In this document: one piece after another, positions 1-8,054 of the stretch
How the letters are laid out: each line of letters starts with the position of its first letter
Numbering within the stretch: the first letter of the stretch is position 1
From: an uncultured Capnocytophaga sp.
GTDB taxonomy: Bacteria > Bacteroidota > Bacteroidia > Flavobacteriales > Flavobacteriaceae
Direction of reading: 5' to 3'
Assembly (NCBI RefSeq): GCF_938029845.1
Contig: NZ_CALHGG010000105.1
Coordinates: forward strand, 1 to 23,001
Length of the DNA stretch: 23,001 bases
Translations under genes and position numbers: made by a program
The notes under the pieces: model-generated
Database searches by the model: none
What the model was told of the DNA's origin: nothing
Seen by the model: the letters and a program-made list of their open reading frames with translations, nothing else

Positions 1-2
1 AT

Positions 3-1481
3 GACAACAATTACACCTCTGAAGCCCTCGCCTGCTTAGCAGCCCCCTCTCCTTCGGAGAGGGGGTTGGGGGAGAGGAACCTCCTTTCCTTTACCCGCCA
101 TACACTCCCTTCTTTTACTCCTGCGCCTTTTCACCTCGCCTATTACGAGGTGCTTACCCGCTTTGCGATGGGAGAAATCAAAAAGCTAATGATCACTATG
201 CCACCCCAACATGGAAAGAGTGAGGGGGCTACCCGACGTCTGCCTGCTTTTGTCTTAGGACAAGACCCTGACAAGCGTATCGCTATTGTCTCCTACAATG
301 CTACCAAAGCCCGCAAGTTCAACCGCGAACTCCAACGCATCATGGACGATGATAGGTACTATGAGCTATTTCCACAAACACTCCTTGCAGGACAAGCAAG
401 CTACCAAGAACAGGGCAAACGCAGTCGTAACTATGCCCGCAATGCTGACGAATGTGAGATAGTAGGTTACCAAGGCAGCTTCAAAACCATAGGCGTAGGT
501 GGCTCTCTTACAGGAGAACCTGTGGATATGCTCATCATGGACGACTTGTATAAGGATGCTGCTTCGGCTTGGTCGCCTGTCATTCGTCAGAATGTAGCCG
601 ACTGGTACGATACGGTAGCCTCTACACGACTGCATAACGATAGCCAACAACTGATGGTCTTTACCCGTTGGCACATGGAAGACTTAGCGGGTCGTTTGCT
701 CGAACAGGAAGGAGAGTATGACCCCATAAACAACCCCCAAGGTTGGACACTTATTAGTTTTCCTGCTATACAAAACAAGCCACCAAGTGAACTAGACCCC
801 AGAGCAGAGGGCGAACCTCTATGGCCTGAACGACATAGCCTTAGCAAGTTGCTAGAGATTAAGGAACGTACCCCGACTGTGTTTGAAAGCATGTATCAGC
901 AGAATCCGCAACCTTCTCAAGGACTGATGTACGAGGAGTTTACTTGTTACACGGAATTACCTTATCGTTCCCAATCAGTGGCGTATATAGATGCTGCTGA
1001 TAGTGGGGCAGACTACCTATGCGCTTTGTTCTACAAGGAAGCAGAGGAGGGCAACTATATCATTGACGTACTTTACACCAAAGAGCCTATGGAAGTAACA
1101 GAGACGACGCTTACTTATATGCTCCAACAGCACCAAGTAGAGCGCTGTCATATAGAGAGCAACAACGGCGGAGGTTTGTTTGTGAGCAACTTGCAACAAC
1201 GCGCTTATGATATGGGCAATAGGCTGACGCGCTTTTATCCTTTCCATCAGGGACAGAACAAGGCGGCAAGGATTTTTGCGGCTTCAGCTTCGGTACAGAA
1301 GTTGATCAAGATGCCTTTGGATTGGAAAAAGCGCTTCCCGAAGTTTGCCCGCGATCTTACGGGCTACCTTCGTGTGGGCACCAACGCCCATGATGATGCC
1401 CCCGATGCCCTTACAGGTTCCATAGAATGCCGACAACCTGCAAAGAAAGTGGATTTAGCGGCTATGTTTGGACTTAGATAG
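3..1481 (+). CDS. Phage terminase large subunit (5' end outside window)
   Basis: ATPase-nuclease motor that packages phage DNA into proheads. Counting residues from the TTG at 66, a Walker A motif MPPQHGKS lies at 45-52, a Walker B VDMLIMDD at 153-160 and a coupling-type motif around VFTRWH near 200. The C-terminal RNase H-like nuclease shows acidic residues D309 (AYIDAADSG), E364 (HIESNNGG) and D447 (DDAPDALTG). The frame stays open to base 3 with no stop and no ATG, so the true start is probably upstream of the window and the TTG is unlikely to be used. The codons just before and at the TTG come from a palindromic repeat. No portal, capsid or tail gene follows; host genes begin after a 214-bp gap, so this is either the right edge of a prophage or an isolated remnant. 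GC (29 of 60 in one counted line) resembles the housekeeping genes. Confidence 0.9.
   Translation, partial: DNNYTSEALACLAAPSPSERGLGERNLLSFTRHTLPSFTPAPFHLAYYEVLTRFAMGEIKKLMITMPPQHGKSEGATRRLPAFVLGQDPDKRIAIVSYNATKARKFNRELQRIMDDDRYYELFPQTLLAGQASYQEQGKRSRNYARNADECEIVGYQGSFKTIGVGGSLTGEPVDMLIMDDLYKDAASAWSPVIRQNVADWYDTVASTRLHNDSQQLMVFTRWHMEDLAGRLLEQEGEYDPINNPQGWTLISFPAIQNKPPSELDPRAEGEPLWPERHSLSKLLEIKERTPTVFESMYQQNPQPSQGLMYEEFTCYTELPYRSQSVAYIDAADSGADYLCALFYKEAEEGNYIIDVLYTKEPMEVTETTLTYMLQQHQVERCHIESNNGGGLFVSNLQQRAYDMGNRLTRFYPFHQGQNKAARIFAASASVQKLIKMPLDWKKRFPKFARDLTGYLRVGTNAHDDAPDALTGSIECRQPAKKVDLAAMFGLR
43..77. repeat. Palindromic GC-rich hairpin repeat inside the terminase frame
   Basis: Bases 43-52 (CCCCCTCTCC) and 56-65 (GGAGAGGGGG) form a perfect 10-bp stem around a 3-base loop. 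A second GGAGAGG at 71-77 could pair with the same left arm. From memory, similar pyrimidine-rich hairpin repeats are scattered in Bacteroidota genomes. Here it is read through in the terminase frame as roughly APSPSERGLGER. Confidence 0.65.
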
Positions 1482-1600
1482 TGACTAACGACTAGAGACA
1501 AGTGACCAGTAACTAATCCTATTACACTTTTCACTATTCACTTTTCGCTATTCGTTATTCACTTAATTGCTTTTCGCTATTCACTATTCGTTATTCACTT
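1481..1600. repeat. Inverted heptanucleotide array, site 1
   Basis: Five forward heptamers (GTGACTA type) run from 1481 to 1515; the first begins on the last base of the terminase stop codon. A 14-base spacer follows, then nine inverted-orientation heptamers (TTCACTA, TTCGCTA, TTCGTTA types) at 1530-1564 and 1573-1600, with one 8-base slip between them. The two halves can pair as an imperfect hairpin. The rest of the gap to the dcuB promoter (1601-1655) is AT-rich and again has a loose 7-base rhythm of AACTTAA and AATTCAA. Confidence 0.8.
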
Positions 1601-1655
1601 AACAGGAGGCTACTAAAAACTTAAAATTCAAAACTAAAAACTTAAAAAAAATTCG

Positions 1656-1663
1656 TATCTTTG
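1656..1663 (+). promoter_or_regulatory. Bacteroidota -7 promoter box for dcuB
   Basis: TATCTTTG matches TAnnTTTG and lies 32 bases upstream of the dcuB ATG. No TTG is found at the expected -33 position, so this is a half-match. Confidence 0.6.
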
Positions 1664-1695
1664 TGGCTTAAGAAAAACCACCTTAATTTATTGCT

Positions 1696-3021
1696 ATGAT
1701 TTACATGGAACTATTGGTTGTCCTTGCGGCTATATTCATTGGTGCAAGGGTTGGAGGTATTGGCTTGGGTATCTTCGGTATGATGGGATTAGGAATCTTA
1801 GTCTTTGGCTTTGGTCTGAAACCTGGGAATCCTCCTATCGATGTGATGCTCATCATCGTTGCCGTGATCACCGCTGCTGCTACTTTGCAAGCCGCAGGAG
1901 GATTGGATTACTTGGTCAAAGTAGCCGAGAAAATCCTGCGCAAAAACCCCGCTATGATTACTTTCCTGGCTCCTGTGGTATGTTATTTCTTTACCTTATT
2001 CTCTGGAACTGGACATATCGCCTACTCTCTGCTACCGATTATCTCAGAGATTGCTACCGATAGCAAAGTACGTCCTGAGCGCCCACTGTCTATTTCAGTG
2101 ATTGCCTCTCAACAAGCTATTACCGCCAGTCCTATCTCAGCAGCTACGGCCGCTCTGCTCTCAGCGGAGCTTTTAGGAGACAAGGGAATCACTCTAGGTA
2201 ATATACTTATGGTATGTATCCCTGCTACCCTTATTGGGGTGATTGCAGGAGCTATTGCAGTGAATTTTGTAGGGGTTCCTTTAGAAAAAGATCCTGAGTA
2301 CTTGCGTCGTGTGCAAGAAGGCATCCTCAAACAAGACAAAAGTGAAAAAGTAGCCCCTTCCCCCGAAGAAGAAAAACGTGCTAAAACTTCTGTGATTATC
2401 TTCCTACTTGGGGTATTCTCTATTGTACTTTTCGGCTCAATAGAGGCACTACGTCCTACTTTCATGATTGATGGAAAGCCAGTACAACTGGGTATGACAC
2501 AAACTATTGAGATTGTGATGATGTCCACCGCAGGACTTATGCTCATTCTCTCCAAGACAGATATCAACAAAGCCGTGAAAGGCTCCGTCTTTATCGCGGG
2601 TATGCAGGCAGTGATTGCCATCTTTGGGATTGCTTGGATGGGCGATACGTACTTTAATGGCAATATTGAATTTTTCAAAACTCATATTGCTCAGATAGTT
2701 ACCGAATTTCCATTCCTCTTTGCTGTTGCCCTCTTTGTCATGTCTATCTTCCTATTCAGCCAAGCAGCTACCGTACGTACACTTTACCCCTTGGGATTAG
2801 GATTGGGTATCTCGCCTCTTGCCATGGTGGCTATGTTCCCTGCTGTAAATGGATACTTCTTTATCCCTAACTACCCAACGGTGGTAGCAGCTATCAACTT
2901 TGACCGTACCGGTACCACTCGCATCGGGAAGTATGTGCTGAACCACTCGTTCCAAATCCCTGGTTTTGTAGCTACAATCGTAGCTATCATAGTGGGATAT
3001 ATGATTATTGCCTTTATGTAA
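1696..3021 (+). CDS. dcuB: Anaerobic C4-dicarboxylate transporter, DcuA/DcuB family
   Basis: Inner-membrane carrier that exchanges or exports C4-dicarboxylates (succinate, fumarate, malate, aspartate). The 441 residues are nearly all hydrophobic segments, with one charged loop near 205-235 (EKDPEYLRRVQEG, then a Lys/Glu stretch). Family landmarks are GARVGGIGLG at the N-terminus, LQAAGGLDYLV, FSGTGHIAYS, RPERPLS, ITASPISAA, FGIAWMGDT, SQAATVRTL and DRTGTTRIGKYVLNHSF. The GTGH, RPERP and NHSF spellings are closer to E. coli DcuB than DcuA as I recall them. A second ATG three codons in (1705) is an equally good start. A TAnnTTTG box lies just upstream, and sppA follows after 23 bases, so co-transcription is possible. 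In a succinate-forming capnophile it probably works mainly as a succinate exporter or antiporter (inference). Confidence 0.93.
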   Translation: MIYMELLVVLAAIFIGARVGGIGLGIFGMMGLGILVFGFGLKPGNPPIDVMLIIVAVITAAATLQAAGGLDYLVKVAEKILRKNPAMITFLAPVVCYFFTLFSGTGHIAYSLLPIISEIATDSKVRPERPLSISVIASQQAITASPISAATAALLSAELLGDKGITLGNILMVCIPATLIGVIAGAIAVNFVGVPLEKDPEYLRRVQEGILKQDKSEKVAPSPEEEKRAKTSVIIFLLGVFSIVLFGSIEALRPTFMIDGKPVQLGMTQTIEIVMMSTAGLMLILSKTDINKAVKGSVFIAGMQAVIAIFGIAWMGDTYFNGNIEFFKTHIAQIVTEFPFLFAVALFVMSIFLFSQAATVRTLYPLGLGLGISPLAMVAMFPAVNGYFFIPNYPTVVAAINFDRTGTTRIGKYVLNHSFQIPGFVATIVAIIVGYMIIAFM

Positions 3022-3044
3022 TTAATTATCAAAACTATAATAAT

Positions 3045-4835
3045 ATGACATTTTTCAAAACTGTTTTAGCCGTCATTGTGGGCTTTTTCTCTACACTATT
3101 CCTTACTTTACTGATTTTCATCGGTATAGCTTCTTTCTTTGCCCCCAAGGAAGACACCCTTGAGGTAAAGGACAACGCCATACTATCCTTAGACTTCCAG
3201 CAGGAGGTATATGAGTATAGCAACCCCATACACATCAAGAATTTTGACTATGACATCAGCGAGGAAAACACCCTAACAGCGATTCTAAGGGCTATTGAAT
3301 ATGCCAAGACCGACAAGCAAATCAAGGGAATTGTTCTGGGAGGCACCCAAGGCATCAAGGGGCGTGCCCACCTGCAGGATATTCGTGAAGCCGTGGAGGA
3401 TTTCAAGACCTCTGGCAAATTTGTCTATGCCTTTAGCGAAGGAGCTACCCAATCAGACTATTTGCTACAGAGCGTAGCCGACTCTATCTTTGTAGGTACC
3501 CTCTCCGAACTCAATGTACAAGGATTCAGCGCTGAAGTTCTCTATTACAAGGATTTACAAGAAAAAACAGGCATACACATGGAGATTTTCCGCCATGGAA
3601 AATACAAAAGTGCGGTAGAGCCTTTCCTAGAAAACAGCATGAGTGAGGCCAATCGTGAACAGATAAAGGCTTACCTTAGCTCTCTGTGGGAAAGCTATGC
3701 TAGCGATGTTGCCAAAAGCAGAAATATCTCTGAGGGAGACCTCAACCAGATTGCTGATAGTCTATGGGGACGCACCCCTGAATTGGCGCTTGCACACCAC
3801 TTGGCGGACAAGATGGCTTTCCAAGATGAGTTCGAAAACAGTCTCTGTAAAGCCACTGACACCAAGAAAGTAAAAGATCTTGAGTTTGTACCCGTAGAGA
3901 AATATACAAAGAAAGTAGCTGTTGAGTACAAGAAAAACTTGCTTAAGGAACGAAAGAAAGAAAATATCGCCGTTATTTTCTGTAATGGAGAAATTGTAGA
4001 TGGTCCTTCTCAGGAATCAACTGTGGGCAATGAGACCATCATAAAGGCCTTGCGCGAAGCGCGTGATAAGGAATCGGTAAAGGCTATTGTCCTACGAGTG
4101 AATTCTCCTGGAGGAAGTGGTCTAGCTTCGGAATTGATACACAGAGAGATAGAACTTACCCAAAAGGTAAAACCTGTCTATACCTCTATGGGCAACTTGG
4201 CCGCTTCAGGTGGCTACTATATTGCTTGTAATTCCAAACGTATCTTTGCTGACAAGCAAACCATTACTGGCTCTATCGGTGTCTTTGGTATGATTCCCAA
4301 TCTCAAAGAGTTGGCTGACAAATGGGGTATCAATAGCGAACAAGTACAGACACACCCTCATGCGCTCACTTATAGTCTGTTTGAGAAAACACCTGAAAAA
4401 ACGCGCCAAGTCATCACCGAAGGAATAGAACGCTTTTACAAGAAATTTGTGCAACGCGTAGCTGACGGACGTAAAATGACTTTTGAGCAAGTGGATTCCT
4501 TAGCCCAAGGACGTATATGGACAGGTGCTGATGCGCTAAAAATAGGTCTTGTAGATGAAATAGGAAACCTCAAACATACCATTGCCTATGCAGCTAAGGA
4601 AAATAACCTTACTGAAGGAAAATATGGCTTATTGGCGTATCCTGTGGTAGAGATTGATTTCTCTAATTTCATGAAGAAGCGTTTCCGTGCATCCACTCAA
4701 GCAGAACTCAGAACTATGCTCAAGGATGAAATGGGAGCAAAAGCCTACGAAGGGATACAACAGCTCAGAAATGCCGTTCCCTCCTCTGGTGCCTTCTTAC
4801 AAGCGAGAATGCCCTATGAAGTGTATATCAAATAA
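3045..4835 (+). CDS. sppA: Signal peptide peptidase SppA, long (67K) type
   Basis: Membrane-anchored serine protease that degrades cleaved signal peptides. An N-terminal transmembrane helix spans about residues 5-32. The protein is the tandem-domain form (596 aa; E. coli SppA is about 618). The predicted general base is K188 in HGKYKSAVEPF in the N-terminal half, and the nucleophile is S388 in GNLAASGGYY in the C-terminal half, giving the Ser-Lys dyad of the S49 family. Supporting motifs are VNSPGGSG near 352-359 and the TGSIGV segment near 408-413. It lies 23 bases after dcuB with no visible terminator or promoter between, so it may share that transcript; it converges on the GT5-like gene 23 bases downstream. 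Confidence 0.94.
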   Translation: MTFFKTVLAVIVGFFSTLFLTLLIFIGIASFFAPKEDTLEVKDNAILSLDFQQEVYEYSNPIHIKNFDYDISEENTLTAILRAIEYAKTDKQIKGIVLGGTQGIKGRAHLQDIREAVEDFKTSGKFVYAFSEGATQSDYLLQSVADSIFVGTLSELNVQGFSAEVLYYKDLQEKTGIHMEIFRHGKYKSAVEPFLENSMSEANREQIKAYLSSLWESYASDVAKSRNISEGDLNQIADSLWGRTPELALAHHLADKMAFQDEFENSLCKATDTKKVKDLEFVPVEKYTKKVAVEYKKNLLKERKKENIAVIFCNGEIVDGPSQESTVGNETIIKALREARDKESVKAIVLRVNSPGGSGLASELIHREIELTQKVKPVYTSMGNLAASGGYYIACNSKRIFADKQTITGSIGVFGMIPNLKELADKWGINSEQVQTHPHALTYSLFEKTPEKTRQVITEGIERFYKKFVQRVADGRKMTFEQVDSLAQGRIWTGADALKIGLVDEIGNLKHTIAYAAKENNLTEGKYGLLAYPVVEIDFSNFMKKRFRASTQAELRTMLKDEMGAKAYEGIQQLRNAVPSSGAFLQARMPYEVYIK

Positions 4836-4858
4836 TTTAAGTAGATGGTCTATAGAGA

Positions 4859-5677
4859 TTACTTGTGTATAAGCTCCTTATAGAACTGAGGATAAGCCTT
4901 ACAAGTTGTCTCTATAGTCTCTCCATGAAGGAAAGGCTTTCCAGTAGCCTCAATATAAGTGATTGCTTCCGCTGGAAGTGTCCCCTTAATAGTGGTAATA
5001 GCATCGGAATAGCGACTAGCAATCTTGATCAGACTCATGCTATCAGGTATTTTAAGCTCTGGGGCTTCCCTCTCCGTGATTTCGTCAAAACCTAATTTGG
5101 AAAGCAGCTCATTATTCAGGGTTCCCTCAAAAGGAGGACGTAGAAAACAAGTCATGGTCTTGGTATGATAGAAGATAGGCTCGTCCTTGTAGTAAGTTTT
5201 CAGATAGAGTGGAAGCAGTGCACCCAACCAACCTTGTATATGGATAATATCAGGAGACCAATTAAGTTTCTTAACAGTCTCTATAATGCCCTTAGCAAAG
5301 AAGATACAACGCTCATCGTTGTCGGGGTATAGCTCCCCTTGGTCATCAAAGGCATTTTCTAGTTTAAAATACTCATCATTATCAATGAAATACACTTGCA
5401 TACGTTCCTTCTGAATAGAAGCTACCTTAACAATTAGTGGCATATCCACATCATTGATTACCAAGTTCATTCCTGAAAGTCGAATCACTTCATGCAACTG
5501 ATGTCGGCGTTCGTTAATGTCTCCATAACGGGGCGTAAAGATACGCAATTGTCCTCCTGTGGTATTCAGGGCGCGTGCTAAGTCAAAAGAAAGTTTGGCT
5601 ATCTCTGTTTCTGCCTGATAAGGCAGTACCTCAGAAGAAACATAAAGTATCTTTTTACTTTTCATAAGCGTACTCAT
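4859..5677 (-). CDS. Half-length glycogen/starch-synthase-like (GT5 N-domain) protein
   Basis: The protein resembles the N-terminal Rossmann half of GT5 glycogen synthases (ILYVSSEVLPY, RIFTPRYGDINERR, QVYFIDNDEYF, DIIHIQGWLGALLP). The ATG at 5677 (MSTLMKSKK) gives 272 residues; a second ATG is at 5665. The open frame continues to 5872, but that stretch contains the promoter region and overlaps panC, so it is rejected. Two things set it apart from a working synthase: the C-terminal GT-B domain is absent, and the usual K-T/V-G-G-L nucleotide-sugar loop is replaced by AETEIAKL (22-29). Homologues I recall from Bacteroidota have the same short form and conserve NERRHQLHEVIRLSGMN. It is usually annotated glycogen synthase; catalytic activity is doubtful and its role is unknown. 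It is divergent from panC. Confidence 0.85.
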   Translation of the reverse strand: MSTLMKSKKILYVSSEVLPYQAETEIAKLSFDLARALNTTGGQLRIFTPRYGDINERRHQLHEVIRLSGMNLVINDVDMPLIVKVASIQKERMQVYFIDNDEYFKLENAFDDQGELYPDNDERCIFFAKGIIETVKKLNWSPDIIHIQGWLGALLPLYLKTYYKDEPIFYHTKTMTCFLRPPFEGTLNNELLSKLGFDEITEREAPELKIPDSMSLIKIASRYSDAITTIKGTLPAEAITYIEATGKPFLHGETIETTCKAYPQFYKELIHK

Positions 5678-5701
5678 TTTAAATGAAAAAACATTAAGGC
5701 A

Positions 5702-5728
5702 CAAAGTTACAAAAAAATTTATAATCAA
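5702..5728 (-). promoter_or_regulatory. Promoter of the GT5-like gene
   Basis: On the minus strand TAACTTTG (5709-5702) fits TAnnTTTG. A TTG at 5728-5726 lies 16 bases upstream, slightly short of the usual 17-23 spacing. The ATG at 5677 is 24 bases downstream of the box. Confidence 0.55.
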
Positions 5729-5746
5729 CCTACTATCAATAAAAAA

Positions 5747-5754
5747 TAGTTTTG
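5747..5754 (+). promoter_or_regulatory. -7 promoter box for panC
   Basis: TAGTTTTG matches TAnnTTTG and ends only 14 bases before the panC ATG, implying an extremely short leader. No TTG lies at the -33 position. The divergent promoters of panC and the GT5-like gene are packed into about 50 bases. Confidence 0.5.
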
Positions 5755-5768
5755 TAAATTCGTAAAAA

Positions 5769-6614
5769 ATGCAAATTTTTAACAAGAAATTAGATTTACA
5801 GTCTTTTTTGACTCCCTTATTCCAAGAAAAGAAATCAGTAGGCCTTGTTCCTACTATGGGAGCGCTCCACAAGGGGCATTTATCACTGATGCAAAAGGCC
5901 TTAGAAGAAAATGACCAAGTAGTGGTAAGTGTCTTTGTGAACCCTACTCAGTTCAACAATGCCGAGGATTTGGAGAAGTATCCACGCAATCTCGAGCGAG
6001 ATGTGGCTACCATCGCCAGCCTTTCGGATAAAATCGTTCTTTTTGCTCCCGAAATCTCGGAAATGTACGAAGGCACCCCTACTTCCCAAAATTATGATTT
6101 TCAAGGATTGGACAAGGTAATGGAAGGCGCTTTCAGGGCAGGACACTTTGAGGGGGTAGCCACTATCGTAGAGAAACTTTTCAACCTAGTGACTCCTACC
6201 CGTGCTTACTTTGGAGAAAAAGACTATCAGCAAATACTGATTATCAAGAGTATGGTTGCCCAGCGAGGATTACCTGTAATCCTTGTCCCCTGCCCTATCA
6301 TTAGGGAGGAAAGCGGTCTTGCGATGAGTTCCCGTAATGAGCGCCTTTCCGAGCAAGGACGCCAAAAGGCAGCATTCATCTACAAGGTACTCCAAGAGGC
6401 GAAAGCGCTCTTTGCCTCCAGCCCTATCGCCGAGGTAAAGGCTTTTGTTGAAAAACAATTTGCTCAAGAACCTGCTTTCGAATTGGAATATTTCTTAGTG
6501 GTAGATGAAAATACACTACAGGAAGCTACCCAAAAAGAAGCTCACAAGGCCTACCGTGCTTTTGTCGCCGCTTATATTGAGGGCGTACGACTCATTGATA
6601 ACCTTTCTTTATAG
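5769..6614 (+). CDS. panC: Pantothenate synthetase
   Basis: Cytosolic ligase joining pantoate and beta-alanine, using ATP via a pantoyl-adenylate intermediate, in vitamin B5/CoA synthesis. At 281 residues it is full length (E. coli PanC 283). The HIGH-like signature is VPTMGALHKGHLSLM with H34 and H37 in the canonical places; VFVNPTQFN follows near 57-65, GEKDYQQ in the middle, and the KMSKS-like MSSRNERLS later. The start is fixed because the next Met (residue 30) lies inside the active-site motif. panD and panB are not adjacent; instead an RNA methyltransferase gene starts 2 bases after the stop, so the two are probably co-transcribed and translationally coupled. Confidence 0.97.
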   Translation: MQIFNKKLDLQSFLTPLFQEKKSVGLVPTMGALHKGHLSLMQKALEENDQVVVSVFVNPTQFNNAEDLEKYPRNLERDVATIASLSDKIVLFAPEISEMYEGTPTSQNYDFQGLDKVMEGAFRAGHFEGVATIVEKLFNLVTPTRAYFGEKDYQQILIIKSMVAQRGLPVILVPCPIIREESGLAMSSRNERLSEQGRQKAAFIYKVLQEAKALFASSPIAEVKAFVEKQFAQEPAFELEYFLVVDENTLQEATQKEAHKAYRAFVAAYIEGVRLIDNLSL

Positions 6615-6616
6615 AC

Positions 6617-7405
6617 ATGCAACAGATTACCAGCCTACAAAATCCCCTTGTCAAATACCTCTTCACCCTCACGCAGAAGTCCAAACAACGCAAGGAACAA
6701 CAACAATTCCTTATAGAAGGAAAGCGAGAGATCTCCCTTGCTTTGGAGGCAGGATACCTCATTGAGCAGTTGTTTATATGCCCTGATATTTTAAGCGAGG
6801 TAGAAGTAGAAAAGCTTTTTAGTGGATACAAATGTACTGCTATTTCTACTCAGGTGTATGAGAAGCTCACCTACCGCTCCTCTACCGAGGGAATATTAGC
6901 GCTGGCACAGTGTAAAAATCATGCGCTTTCTGGAGTTGAGTTCCAGAAAGCGCACCCTTTAGTTTTGGTAGCCGAAGCCCCTGAAAAACCTGGAAATATA
7001 GGGGCTTTGTTACGTACTGCCGATGCCGCAGGGATAGATACGGTATATATCGCCAATCCCAAGACAGACCTATACAATCCTAATATCATCCGCTCCAGTG
7101 TGGGCACCGTCTTTACCGTTCCTATCTTTATGGGCAGCAGTGAGGAGATTCGCTCCCACTTACAGCAGCAGGGATTTGCCATATATTGTGCTGCACTTAC
7201 AGCCTCACAGCCTTATGACAAGGTGTCATATAAGGGACGTACAGCTATTGTAGTAGGCACTGAGGATACAGGGCTCTCCCCTACTTGGCTGAAGGCTTCT
7301 ACTCAGAATATTATCATTCCCATGCAGGGCAAGATAGATTCCATGAATGTATCGGTCAGTGCAGCCATCCTTATCTTTGAGGCTGTCCGACAGCGAAAAG
7401 GCTAA
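6617..7405 (+). CDS. SpoU/TrmH-family RNA 2'-O-methyltransferase
   Basis: SAM-dependent methyltransferase of the SPOUT (trefoil-knot) class, acting on rRNA or tRNA ribose 2'-OH. An N-terminal substrate-binding domain (about 1-105, with the ITSLQNPLVK start typical of RlmB-like proteins) precedes the catalytic domain. Motif 1 is PEKPGNIGALLRTADAAG with N127 and R133, motif 2 is GTEDTGLSP (214-222), and motif 3 is IPMQGKIDSMNVSVSAA (235-250). The exact target base cannot be told from sequence. The start lies 2 bases downstream of the panC stop. The stop codon overlaps the convergent ktrA stop (TAA at 7403-7405 against the complement of 7402-7404), leaving no room for a terminator. Confidence 0.92.
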   Translation: MQQITSLQNPLVKYLFTLTQKSKQRKEQQQFLIEGKREISLALEAGYLIEQLFICPDILSEVEVEKLFSGYKCTAISTQVYEKLTYRSSTEGILALAQCKNHALSGVEFQKAHPLVLVAEAPEKPGNIGALLRTADAAGIDTVYIANPKTDLYNPNIIRSSVGTVFTVPIFMGSSEEIRSHLQQQGFAIYCAALTASQPYDKVSYKGRTAIVVGTEDTGLSPTWLKASTQNIIIPMQGKIDSMNVSVSAAILIFEAVRQRKG

Positions 7406-8052
7406 ACGATTTTCCCAATAGAGTTCTCTCTGGCAAGTACAATAAGTAAGTCTTCCTTATCCAAGCGAAGATTGGGATCAGGGGTTACATTCATCTTGCC
7501 ATCACCATGCTTTACTGCCAATATATTAATCTCATACTTATGCCTTAAGTTCAGCTCCATAAGCGACTTGCCTATATAGCTCTTTGGAATTTTGACCTCG
7601 TAGATAAAATAGTCCTCCGAGAACTTAAAGTATTCTATAATGGTAGGGTGTAGCATAGAATAGGCAATTTTTTCCCCCATAGACTCCTCTGGGAAAACCA
7701 CTTGGGTTGCCCCGATTTTTTCCAAAACACGTCCTTGGGTGTGATTCACTGCCTTGCAGATGATATCTTTTACCCCTAACTCCTTTAGGTGTAAAGTAAT
7801 CAATATGCTCGCTTGTATATTGTCTCCTACACTGACAAAGGCCATATCAAAGTCGTCTTTCACTACATTCTTCAGGGCTATCTCATCGGTAGCATCCAAG
7901 ATAACGGCATCATCTATGATACCCTCATTCAGGGCTTGCTTGATCAGTTCCTCATTGGCATCAATGGCCAGTACAGTGGATTTATTTTTATAAAGGGTCT
8001 TGGCTACGGATTTACCAAATTCGCCCAAACCTATGACTAAAAAACTTTTCAT
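7402..8052 (-). CDS. ktrA: K+ uptake regulatory subunit KtrA/TrkA (RCK protein)
   Basis: Cytosolic RCK ring subunit that gates the KtrB channel in response to nucleotides. The N-terminal Rossmann domain has GLGEFG at 8-13 and the ribose-binding acidic residue D31 in LAIDANEEL. A second, TrkA-C domain occupies about 135-216 (EVKIPKSYIGKSLMELNLR onward). At 216 residues it is the single-RCK KtrA size, half of the tandem TrkA of enterobacteria. It follows ktrB by 2 bases on the same strand, so the two form an operon. Its stop overlaps that of the convergent methyltransferase gene by 3 bases. Confidence 0.93.
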   Translation of the reverse strand: MKSFLVIGLGEFGKSVAKTLYKNKSTVLAIDANEELIKQALNEGIIDDAVILDATDEIALKNVVKDDFDMAFVSVGDNIQASILITLHLKELGVKDIICKAVNHTQGRVLEKIGATQVVFPEESMGEKIAYSMLHPTIIEYFKFSEDYFIYEVKIPKSYIGKSLMELNLRHKYEINILAVKHGDGKMNVTPDPNLRLDKEDLLIVLARENSIGKIV

Positions 8053-8054
8053 AA

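Noticed and set aside
1..39. Short frame MTTITPLKPSPA ending in TAG at the window start
   Set aside because: Only 12 codons, overlaps the open terminase frame, and its start may simply be an internal Met; it could be the tail of an upstream gene but nothing supports this.
5678..5872. N-terminal extension of the GT5-like gene
   Set aside because: It covers the divergent promoters and overlaps panC; homology begins at the ATG at 5677 or 5665.
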